Shown piece by piece: positions 11,901 to 23,900 of a stretch of DNA of 64,000 nt (position 1 is its first letter; each line of letters starts with the position of its first letter). The notes below the pieces were generated by a model. That model was not told where the DNA came from. It searched no databases and saw only the letters and a list, made by a program, of their open reading frames with translations. The DNA comes from Nemertoderma westbladi. Taxonomy: Eukaryota; Xenacoelomorpha; Nemertodermatida; Nemertodermatidae. The position numbers were made by a program, and so were the translations under genes. The stretch is from assembly GCA_032718475.1 (NCBI GenBank), contig JAUCBJ010001447.1, positions 1 through 64,000 on the forward strand. The letters run 5' to 3'.

Positions 11901-14900
11901 GCTATCTTCCCGGTGAGAAGATAGCATCAACCTCTAAGTGCGCTTCAATTCCGCTGGAACTCGATCTACTATCGGGTGTGGGGTGGAGTTATTTTTTCTT
12001 GGAGTCGGCTTTCCAGGCCGCTCCCTATGGGTATGATGTCACTACCATCTGGCGTCTCGTGTCGGGCCGATCGTGGACTCTCACACAATTTTGTTTCCCC
12101 AACACTCTCACCACTCTAACTCCGCTCTAGCTCCACTCTTACTCTCTCCCCACACCTGAATCGCACTCTCCTGCACTCTTTCTCGCCAGCAGCTCCTCTC
12201 CATACTCCTCTACTCTCTATCACTCTCTAAGGCCCTAATCTCTAATGCTACCCCTGTGCTATCATATTATCTACCTTACTACTTACTTGCTAACAATCTA
12301 ACTCTCCTACTCTCTACTAACTCTCCGACTCTAACTAGCTCTACTAAGTCTACTAACTCTTACTAACTCTTCTAAGTCTCTAACTCCTAACTCTACTAAG
12401 TCTACTAACTCTTACTACTTCTAGCTCTAACTAAAAACCTCTAACTTTCTACTAACTCTAACTAGAACTCTCTAACTCTCTACTAATTCTAACTCTACTG
12501 ATACCTCTAATTCTGCTACCACCTCTATCTTTGTGGCGCTTGCGGTGCTCACAACCACACTCTGCTACTACCTCCATCTACGTGGCGCTTGCGGTGCCCA
12601 CGACCACTCTACTACTACCTCTACTCTGCTACTACCTCTACTTCCTCTAACTCTACTACCTCTACTTCCTCTAACTCTACTACCTCTATTTTCTCTAACT
12701 ACATGGCGCTTGCGGTGCCCACAAGCACTCTCTGCTACTACTTTCTACGTGGCGCTTCCGGTGCCCACAACCCCTCTCTTACTACTTTCTACGTGGCGCT
12801 TACGGTGGTGCCCACGACCCCTCTCTTACTACTTTCTACGTGGCGCTTCCGGTGCCCACAACCCCTCTGCTACTACTCGTGGCATGTTAATATACCACAC
12901 TCCCTTACCCCGCCGCCTTCTAACACTCTACTACTACTTTCTACTACTTCTTGCTACTACTTACTATCTTCTAACTAACTATTACTTTCTACCTTCTACT
13001 TAGCTTATTATTTAATTATTTTGTTATTTATTTTTAATTAAATAATTATTTATGTGGGAAGGGCGTCTCGCCCTCATTCCCACCCCCCTCAGTCCATAAT
13101 ATTGGACGACTAAACTTCACCTAACTAGGGCGATTTTTCCAACAGGCACTCTCCCACTGCTCCCCTTGTAGGTCCTGTAGGATTCGCCACACTCTCTTCG
13201 CCAATTCCAACTCATCAGGAATTGGTTCTCTCTCTTCTGCCACCCTGAAATCGGGTCTCTCCGCCGCCTTCTTAACTTCCTCGCCACTTGGCATCAAAAT
13301 GCCACCTCCCACCTCGCCGTCCGCTCCTCTCCATCTCCATACCGATACTTGCTGGGAAATCCATTCTCCTCCGCCCACTCTCTTACTTCTACTTCCCCAT
13401 CTGGCTTATCTACCATTTCTGGTCTCTCTTCTGCGTCCTCTGCGTCTACGGTGCCTGGTAACATGCACCCTGATGTCTCCGTCACTCTGGATGGAATCTT
13501 GGTTTTAACTGGGCCGCTAAGCGTCCATCCGAACGGCGTGAGGATCGCCGTCGGGTCCCGCTGCCTGTCTTTGCCGAAGACTGTCTGTGTTCTCTCGTGG
13601 GCCGTCGGGCAGTCCATTCCTACTATAATGGATACCTTCCTAACGTCCACCTCCGGTATTGAGAAATCGATACCGTCCAGGAATCTATATTGTTCGACCT
13701 CGATGTTTGTTGGTCGCCTGGCATTGATATTTATCGATTCTATCACGTGGACGGGGCCGATGGTCGCCCCATAGTCGCATCCCGGTGCAATCGCTGATAT
13801 CCTGCACTGTCCTGTCCTCATCTCCAGGACCTCATCTTTACTTGAGACGGTAGTTACCACCATTCTATTCGGCCTCGTCTTTAGCCCTATCTCCTCGGCC
13901 ACCCAGTTCTCCACCAGCATGAAGGCTGCTCCGCTGTCGACCAGCATTAATGTCGTTACTGATCGACCGCCCTCTCCAGATATTTTCACTGGTACTACCC
14001 CGAGTAGTACTTTTCTCTTCTTTCTTGCCGCTGTCGTGCGTGTAGCCATTGTTTGGCCTCCAGTCTCGTTATCTCCTATCGCTGTTTCTCTACACTCTCC
14101 GGATCTGTGTCCTTCTACCACACATCGATGACATAGTCCGTTTGCGTCTGTGTAGGCTATACGATCTTGTTTGGGCAACGCTTGCCAGTGCTTACAACTC
14201 CTGGTCTTATGGGTTCCGTCCCAATGTAATTGACATTCGAATCCTGGATTATAGCGTTCCCTATATAGTCCTTCACGTATTGCGCGTAGGTTTATATCTA
14301 CCGATTTAGTGTTTTGGTTGTCTGTACTCGGCCTACTGGGTATGTTGGGATTATGTTTATTTATGGTGTTATTTTCTTTCTGTCCCTGCCACGGTGTGGC
14401 CCTACTACCAGCTAACTGTGGACTAGCAGTCCCCTGTGTGGCCGCATGTGGTAGCGACTGTCTTACTCTCGAGAATGGATCTGTCGGATTATGTTCGGGT
14501 CTAGGTCTGTTGTATTCGGTCTTTGGTGCCTTCCCCAAACTATCCTCACTATAGACTGGGTCTGTAATTAATTCGGCTTCATAGTTTAGGAAGCTCGACA
14601 TTTCTTCTAGGCCCGGTTCCGCACCCTTCTTCTCCCGAGTGGAGAAAGCGATATTCCTCCACTTGCTCCGCAGCCAGATCGGCAGTGCCTGCGCTATCGT
14701 GGTGATGTTGTTAGATGCGTTGAGTTCGTACGGCGCGTCTAGCGTCTTTAACACGATTAACGCCTTATCTACCTTGTTCGCAAAGGTCTTTATGCTAACG
14801 GGGTTATCCTGTAGGCCACCCGATGTTATACCTCTCAGGGTTTGCCGGATGATCTTGGCTGGGTGTCCGTATTCCCTGTCTAGCACCCGCCATGCTGTCG

Positions 14901-17900
14901 TGAAGCCGCCCTCGATGCCCTGGTACTGCCTCACGATGTCGTATGCTGGGCCTCCTGTATACACCTGTAGATATTTTAGGCACTCCGCCTGCGTCAAGTT
15001 CTTACTTAATATCTCGTTGCTGTACATGCGCCGAAATTGCAGGTATTCTTCCGGCCTACTTCCGTCGAATTTAAATGGCTCGACTGGTGGTAACTCGATC
15101 CTGGTCTTTAATGCATCGATTAGCGTCGCCATTCCCATTGCTTGTGCTTCCAATGGGTTCGAAGGATGCTGTACAGATTCTCCTGTTGGGTGCGGTCCGC
15201 CCGTCCTGTCTGTTGATCTAACTTGTGTTGGATATATCATTGGGGGTAACGGCCCCCTCCATATTTCCGTGTCACACGACCTGTTCTCGTCCAGGGGGTT
15301 CGGTGTTCTCGTTGTTGTTCGAGTATATTGTTGATATTGTAATGGGGGAATGTCACCCTGTCCCCCCCCCCCCCCCCCCACCGGTATGTTTGGTACTGGG
15401 GTTGATGTTAATATATTGGGGCCCATACATCTATCTCCAATAACTCTCCCCTCCCCTGGATATATGTTATGTCCCTGTGTATTATAGTCATGCTGCTGTA
15501 CCGGTACCGATATGGGCCTATCTACTTCTCGCCTACCTACCGGTATGTACTCCGCGACTTCCGGGTTTAACCCATCGTCCGCGCTACCCTATCGCCTACT
15601 CTATCTCTCCCAGCATGGCCTATAATAGTATGTGCAGTAAGGCCTACAGTATGTCCTGCAGTCTGCATGTGCCCTTCCGAACCGAAGTTTAATTCTCTCG
15701 AATCTCGAATCTCCCCGCGACTACCGTACTCTTGATCGGCAGCTATATCCCGTCGGGAAGCTTCTCTTCGATCCCCACTCCTGTTCTCTTCCTCGCATCG
15801 GTACGTCCTGTACCGCTCTCCTGGCGTGCGGTGCGTCTCTCCGGGGCGACGGCAATCTCCCGAAGTTCGACCCCACTGACTCCCTAACTCCATCTCTACT
15901 ATCGACGGTTCGCTATCCGTCCTCGCTCTCCAGTTGCTCCTAGCAACGACTCTCCTATTATCTTCACTTCTTCTCTCTTCGACCTCTCGGTTAAACTCTA
16001 CTAATCTTCTTCTATCTTCGACCTCTCGGTTAAACTCTACTAATCTTCTTCTCTCTTCCGACTGACATCTTCTCGCTCGCCCACTCTCGGCGCTAACATC
16101 TGACTCTACTCTGTCCGGCTGGACCTTCCTGGGGATACTCATCACCCCCCTACTATTCTCCGTTGTTGGGTGCCGCGGTTCACCTAACTTGTCCCGCGCA
16201 CTATCCGCCGACGCCTGTGGGACATTCTCTGCCCCCCCCCCTTCTCGCTACTAATCTCTCGTGGTGGGGCGCCCGTAGCCCCCCCCCCCCCCACCCGCTA
16301 CTTCTAACTTCACTATCTCTTACTACACTTCTGCATCCCTCTTGTCGGACATTCTCTACCCCCCCCCCCCCCCTCTCTCACCACTAATCTTCCGTGGTGG
16401 GGCGCCCATAGCCCCCCCCCCCCACCCGCTACTTCTAACTTCACTATCTCTTACTACACTTCTATGCCCCCCTTGTGGGGCACTCTCTGCCCCCCCTCTC
16501 TCGCTACTAATCTTCCGTGGTGGGGCGCCCGTAGCCCCCCCCCCCCCCCCCACTCGCCACATCTAACTTCACTATCTCTTACTTCACTTCTACACCCCTC
16601 TCTAGTCGACGCACTAACTCTACTGCGGCTGGGTCTATTCACCCCCGCCTCTTCCTCTACTACTGCGTGGCCTACCAGGCCCACCTCGGGTTGACTCAAC
16701 CCCTCTACTTCCTGTCTACTAACTACGTGGCCTACCAGGCCCTCATTGGGGTTTCTCGCCCCCGCCCCCGCCACCTCCTGCCTACTGACTACGTGGCCTA
16801 CCAGGCCCTCATTTGCCGGGCTATGCACGTCCGGCACGTTCATATTAATAGCACCATTCCCAATATTATCTGTTAAATCAATTAAATCTTCTAAATCAAT
16901 TAAATTATTAGAATTATTAGAATTTGAAACGGGATTATTATTTAAATTATTTGGTGTATTTAGATTTAAATTATTTGAATTATTTTGCGTAATTATATTT
17001 GAATTAATATCATTATTTGAATTTAAATTTAAATTACCGGGTAAAATATTTCCTGTAATAAAGGGATTAGGGTTATCTACTATGGTACTACTAATATTAA
17101 CTACTTCTAACGTACTATTATTACCCCCCCCCCCCCCCCCCGCCCGTACGGCTACACCGGTTCTGATTCTGTCGCCCGGTGCTTGTAAGTGGGGTCTCAC
17201 TCTCTGATAGTCCCAACCGCACCAGTTCTAGTCGGCGCTTCAGTTTGGCTTGATATCGCGCAAGCCTCCCTATCCGGGCATGCAAATCATTCCGCACGCA
17301 CTTACCCTCTATCTCTCTCTCTATATCCCCTCGTATACTCTGCTCGGCCAACTCTGCCCCTCTCGCAACCATCTTTCCAGTCGTCTCGCCTCGCGCTCTT
17401 TTTGCTCATTATCCGCACTCACCTCGCGTTCTTGACGTTCCGCCTCACGCTCTGCCTCGCGCTCTTTACGTTCCGCCTCACGCTGTCTACGTTCCGCCTC
17501 ACGCGCCGCCTTGCGCTCTTCTTGCTCCTTCCTTTCCGTCCTCCCTATTTCCTCGCACTCCCTAAAGCTTCTCGTGGCCCTCTCGGCCCTCTCTTTGTTC
17601 TCTCTAACCAGTTCTTTCTCCTGCTCTATTAACGCACTCTCTTCCTCTAACTGTATCTCTAATTCTCTCTGGTCTAGCGCCGCCAGATCGAGTTGGCACG
17701 CCAGATCTATTGCCCGCACCTGTCTTTCTTTTGCAGAGGATGTAGCAGACTTATCGGTCGCAACGGACTCCCGTCGCCTTCCCGTCCTACTAACTTTCCC
17801 CCGCCTCCCGGAATTTTCCCCTACCAACGAGACCGAATCCTCGGGGTTAACCTCGGATTCGCTCTCCTGCGGTCTCCTCCAACCCACCAATTTTACTCCC

Positions 17901-20900
17901 CGAGCATCGACTAAGTATGGCCCTACGTACACTACGCTAGGTTCCATACCCCTACATTCCCATAGTTCAAACAGTTCGCTGGCAACCCCTCTCGCTCTCT
18001 CATCGGCTAGTTCTCCCTGTCCAAAACACATTAAGTAATCAAAGTGTCTGTTCGACTCACCTAATCGTTTCTTCAACTTCACCTCATCTATCTTCACCCC
18101 TCCTTTGGCCTCTCTCAGCTGCTTTCGGGTCGTGGCGTAGGCTCGTCGGAGCCGGTCGCTGACCCCGACGTCCTCGTCGCCGACATCTCCTTTATCCCTC
18201 CGGGTCCAGCGTCGTACCGGCGGCCCCACCGTCGCCGTTCCGGTGGGCCGTCCGTCGCCCTCGGCCTGTGGCTGGCCGGCTACATCGGCACGTCGACCGC
18301 CGCTCTGTGTCGACTCGTCTCTCTCTTCTCCCGACTCGTCTTCTGGTTGTAGATGGCCCCCCTCATCTTTGGTTGCCGGATCGCCCATTATCGATGGGTC
18401 CGGCGTCGTGGGTCTGTACCGTCGCGTCGCGGCCTCGCGGATCGTTAGGTCGCCGTCCGAGGTCCGCGGCGGTGTCGTCACTCCTGTTCGACTCATCGCT
18501 TTATGTTTGGTGGCTGGCAGTAACAGTTTCGGGTTGTTGGCTTCTATTACTGTGACGGGATCGATGGATCCCGATTTATCCAGTTGGGTTTTCTATCTAC
18601 GCGTCCCCGCCATGTGTGTGAAAGGGTTAGTTTAGAGTTCTGAAGTTCTTTGATCGATATGTGTAAAATACAATGCATAGAGTGATATAAGCACAGTTAA
18701 TAGGATTAAAGTGAGCAAATGATATACCGGTAGGTAAGTATTACATATGGTGGCGACGGTAGACCTTAATAGAAGTTCCCGTTCCACCCTAACTGAACTG
18801 ATTAACTAAACTGAGCAAATAACATGGTTACTGGTAGTATATATTGCACCGTTGGCCGCATTACATTACTCAGTCGATGCTTGCCCTCCCATTGGCTGAT
18901 AACTCACTTCTCACCCTCCCATTTCCCTGGGTGTGTTTCCCCCTGTTGCTATTACTCTCTCCCCCGCGGGGGTGTAACCTCTGACCCCCGCTGTGTGTGT
19001 GTTCCCTTGGGGCCTGTTGTCCCCGTTTATTGGGGTGACACGAGGTTGATTGGTAATCAACCTCGTGCTCCCAATATTGCTTAAGGCCAACTTTATGGGG
19101 TTTGGTGAGGCGGAATTGAATCCGCTCACATGGAGTTAAATAAAGACAGAGAGGCCTACCTCTTAACTATAGGCTAAGCAAACTATCTTGAGGAAGTCAA
19201 AGTGTGTTTAATTTGCCTTAGCTTCATGGTTGCATTTCCTTTAGGAAATGCCTTTCTAGTTATCTATTACATGTCGCAGTGTCCGAGTGGATACAGCGCC
19301 TGAACTGCTTACACAATAGATTTTGGTGGTGCAGGTTCGAATCCGACTAAAGGCTGTAGAAATTTCGCACTGTTGTGTCCCTAGGCAAGACACTTTAGAC
19401 ATTAGTGCCTACGCCAACCCAGCGGTATAATGGGAACCTGGCTTTGCTGGGGTAATAGCATAGAAAAGCGCTATATAAACAACCAATATTATTATTATTA
19501 TTATTATCTGAACTGGATCAAAATCTGGACTGGATCTTTTTTAAAGGTTAAACCAACAGTTCGCCTCTGACTTCAGCTGACTGCTGCTTGCTTTCGTAAA
19601 ATTAATTAGTTAATATTAATTAGTGCTTAAAATTAATTATTTTTATTAATTAGTTGTTGAAATATTTAGATTAGTTAAATTAATTAGCATTGACATTTAT
19701 TTGATAGATTAATTAGTGATTTAACACAGAAAATGAAGGTAGTAAGAACTGTACTGTTTTTTTTTCTACTTTTAGGTGGGTTCTCTATGAAAATAATTTT
19801 CTTCATGTGGTAAAAGTTATTGGACCTGGAACCTATTCAACACCAGAGGAGTGGAGTTCTTATCTGGCTAACAGGGTGTCTGCCATGAGAGCGATTCCCC
19901 TTGTAAGTTAGTAGGTTTAGGAATAAAGTATGGTGAAGACTATTTATGTGTTCTAGAATCAAAATTTCTAAGATATAAAGGTTTTTAGGTGAATTGGCTG
20001 ACCCCATATAGTACCTAAATAAATATATTAAATAAGATAAAATATTAAATATATTAAATAAATATATAAAGACCAAAATGGGTACAGTACATCTATTTCC
20101 TTGATTTCCCTTAATGACTGCAACATATATATATATAAAACCAAATAGAAACCAACCTCTTATCAAAAATGAAACCTAACTACAAATAAACACTTTAATA
20201 ACTGCACAAATAACTATCCTATATTAGAAAATACAGGACTTTTTGTCCGCCGAAAGGGGTAAGTCTATATATTAAATTTAATAAAAATAAAGGGTTTCAG
20301 GATTTAAACACTGTGTACCCAGGGAAACACAGCTCCATCGTCAGCAGTGTACTGTGAGTCCAGTGGCGGTCCGTCAGTATGGGCCAGGTGGGCCGGGCCC
20401 ACCCTAATTTTCCGACAAGTCAACTAAACATGACTAACTATCTATTGATCACAACGTCAATAAATTATACTATTTGTATTTATATAATTATACATTATTA
20501 TAAGATTTATTATAAAGCTAAGAAATTTTCTTAGCTTTTATTATTTGGCGCGGTTATGATTTAATCAAATTTTGTACTACTGTATAACAAATAGCAATTT
20601 ATCTGTCTGTTTAAGACGTTATTCCCCCCCCCCCCCCCTTCACATCCAACTCCAATAGTTGAATCATCCTTATGTTTTACTTCAGCCCTCGCCCTCAGAA
20701 GGATAGCTAGGGGTTGATCTCTGCAGAAAATATGAACACAAACATTTGATTGGATGATGGGCCAAAATCTGAAATTTACTGTTAGGTTCCATGCTACCGG
20801 TTTTTCTACTGCTCTACTGCTGTTCTCTCAGGCTATCAGTACCGGTATTAATATATAGAGCACTATTTTGCAGTATTGCATGTACAGATGTAGGTATAAA

Positions 20901-23900
20901 GCAGGTATTTTAGGTATTTTAGTACCGGTGCCGGTACCGGTACCGGTACTAAAATACCTAAAATATCTGCTTTATGTTGCAGTGGCAGCTGTAGGCCTGC
21001 CGACAATAAGACCAAGAGAGATACAGGTACTAGGCCTATACAGTTTTTATCTTTTTAGTCAGAATACAGCCAGACAGCACAATGTCACCGCTCTTAATCT
21101 CCACAGTTGTCATCGTTCTGGGCCGTTTCATTGTGGCAGAACCATCCGATCCGCGGGGTAACCCTGCAACCCACCCAATACCCGTATTGGACTGGTTTGC
21201 CGAACACCCTGTCGCTACCGTTTCGAACTGCCGCGCCAAATCGACGGAGATATGGTCGACGAGTGGATTTAGCCTCTACTGCTCTCGTCGGGGAAGAAGA
21301 TCCTGGGTCTCCTCTCCACGAACTAGAGCCCTAATTGCCAAACTCTGTCTTCTGTCTCTGGCTGGGGATATTGAGACCAAGCCAGGACCCAGCAGGACGC
21401 GGGCCCCGAAGGTCAACTGTCCCGTCTGTCAACGAGGAACGAACTCTCGGAGTAAGATCGTCCAATGCGAGAGTTGTGACACATTTGTACATTTAAAATG
21501 TTGCTGTAGGAAAATCAGTAATTTATTCTCCACCAGAAACAATCTTGAGCGAAGTTTTCTCTGCAATAGCTGTATTTTTACCGAACTTTCCTTTCATGAT
21601 ACTATTTTAGAATCAGAAACCGACGATTCATTCCTCACATCGTCTCTGCAAACTCCAAGTGATGCTGAGAGTGAAACTTTTAAATTTTTTAAGAAAAAAG
21701 GTCTGCATTTTTTGCATTTAAATGCACGATCTCTGCTTCCCAAACTTTCCGAAATTCGTATTTTAATCAATAAATCCAACCCAGCAGTTTTAACAATTTC
21801 TGAAACGATGATAGTGTTTCTGATGGAGAAATTTATATTGATAATTACGTAGTTTTACGTAAGGATAGGGACAGACACGGTGGTGGTGTCTGTACTTACA
21901 TTCGATGTGATTTAGCTTTTAATCGTAGGGAAGATTTAGAGTCTTGTGACGAAGTTTTACTGGTGGAACTTTTACTTCCTAATACTAAACCTATTTTAAT
22001 CGGTACTTTATATTGGCCCCCTAAACAATCAGATTTTTTGCAAAATTTTGAAAATACAATTTTATGTAATCTTAGGTCAGACTGTGAAATATGTTTCTTA
22101 GGTGATCTATTACTGATATCTGTGATCGACTGTGACTGTGATCGATATCTGTTACCATCACAAATCATCCCCCATCTGTAAACAGTACCAAAGTATTTTA
22201 AATTTGTTTGGTTTAAAACAAATTATTCGAGATTCTACCAGAATTACCAGTAAAACTTCTTCTTTACTAGATCACATCCTTTGTAATAATACCCATATTA
22301 TTTCTCAATCTGGGGTTTTACCTATAGGTCTAAGCGATCATTGTATAGTTTTTTGCACAAGAAAGACACAAAAATCTTTTTTCGGGGATCATAAAACAGT
22401 AACAGTTAGGTCTATGAAAAATTACAGCAAGGAACGCTTTTTAAGTTTGTTAGTTAATTCTGACTGGGAACCCTGTTTTAAGGCCGCTGACATTAACCTT
22501 GCGTACACTGTTTTTAAAGATATATTTTAAAGGCACTTAATACTGTAGCACCAATTAAAGTTTCAATTAGTCTTAAACAACGCACTGAGCCCTGGATGAC
22601 CTCGGGTATTCTTAGTAAGTTTTAGTAGTTCTTAGTCGGGTATTCGTAGTTCAGGTCAGGTCAGGTATTCTAGGTTATTGATCAAGAAAACTTGCCACCT
22701 CCATGCAGCATAAAGGAGGTGCCACCTGTAGCTGCATAGACCATCTTACTAGGGCTAATCTGGTCCTGCAACTAGGACCCCCTTCGTTCTGGGATAAGGA
22801 CGCCCTTGGTCCTGGATTAAGGACCCATATACTTGGATGCAGGGGTATATGGCCTGACCAGGCAGATGGTGATCTACCAATGGCTGGTTAGGAGTAGAGT
22901 GTTCTCTTGTCCACTCTGAGAGCACTTCACTGCGACCTGCACCTGGCAGCAAGGGTACAGGGCATGACCCAGCAGATGAGCTGCAACATCCAATGGTGGG
23001 TCATGTACGCCAGAGTAGATATGGGTGATGGGCCTCATATCTGACTCCATTGCGACACCCACCCTGTGGAATGGCAAACCAGGGTGTGGTATTTGCCCCG
23101 AGAGCTGACTCGGCAAAAAAGCACCCCCCAACCCCCACTATGGATTACATTAGCAATACGGAGGTCCGGCCACTAGAGGCCAGTGGAATTACTGGACACA
23201 ATCGGCCTCACAGGCGTCAGTTAACTCCTGACCGGCTGCCTGTCTCACCCCCTACTGGAGAGAGAGCAGCGAACAATTCTTTGAGTCCCTTTCCTGATGA
23301 CCTTTCTGGCCCAAACCCTGGGTCACCAGGGAGGCCAGATTGTGATGGGGAGAGGGATTCTGGAGTTGGAGGCTACTCTCATGTTCCACCCCGACCAACA
23401 AGCCATTGGTGAATCTGAGGCAAGTCACTAGACTAGCCTCAGTAAACACCCTAACACTCGGGTCCCCAATGCGACAAGGTGAGCTGACTGCCTTGGCAGA
23501 TAAGCTTTCTCTTAGCGCAGTGGGTGTTCAAGAGCACCGAATGCAGACTGGACAGACTGATGAGGTTCTGATTAAGGACATGGGGGGTGGTTGGCGACTC
23601 GCCCTCGCGTCAGCAGATGATAGTGGCAATGGTGGAATTGGTCTATTGATGAATCCAACTGCACATGCAGCATTGGACAAAATAGACCAAATCTCTAACC
23701 GCATCATCCGTTGCCACTTCTCATGTTCTGGAAGACTGGCTAAGAAGTTTCCTAAGGTGGTTCTGATTGTGTGCTACTCTCCAACTAGTGTTGCCCCTGT
23801 AGAGGAGGTGGAAAATTTCTACCACAGTCTACAAGCAGCTACTGATGGAGTGGATCAGCATGCATTCTTAACATTCCTGGGAGACTTTAATGCAAGTCTG

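Larger units (their letters stand above)
11273..19135 (-). mobile_element. BEL/Pao retrotransposon, Gag-protease only
   Basis: Two LTRs (11278-11889 and 18551-19130) enclose about 6.7 kb and are flanked by a perfect 5-bp duplication, TGGAG (11273-11277, 19131-19135). The genes read on the minus strand: a long charged Gag, a Gag core, zinc knuckles and an aspartic protease. No reverse transcriptase, RNase H or integrase follows. From about 13100 down to the 3' LTR there is only CT-rich low-complexity DNA. It is therefore a non-autonomous or internally deleted BEL/Pao element. A polypurine tract lies against the 3' LTR. It occupies most of intron 2 of the crystallin gene. Confidence 0.85.

Noticed and set aside
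12533-13003. Plus-strand frames of 129-156 codons
   Set aside because: CT-rich tandem repeats inside the minus-strand BEL/Pao element; Leu/Thr/Tyr-only composition.
13299-15443. Several plus-strand frames of 70-231 codons
   Set aside because: Shadows of the 710-codon Gag-protease frame on the minus strand.
19276-19350. tRNA gene
   Set aside because: The tRNA-like head continues into a SINE body with an (ATT)n tail; the stems do not form a clean clover leaf.
23050-23412. 120-codon frame before the LINE ORF as a firm ORF1
   Set aside because: Proline/glycine-rich without a recognisable ORF1 domain; mentioned only as a possible degenerate first ORF.
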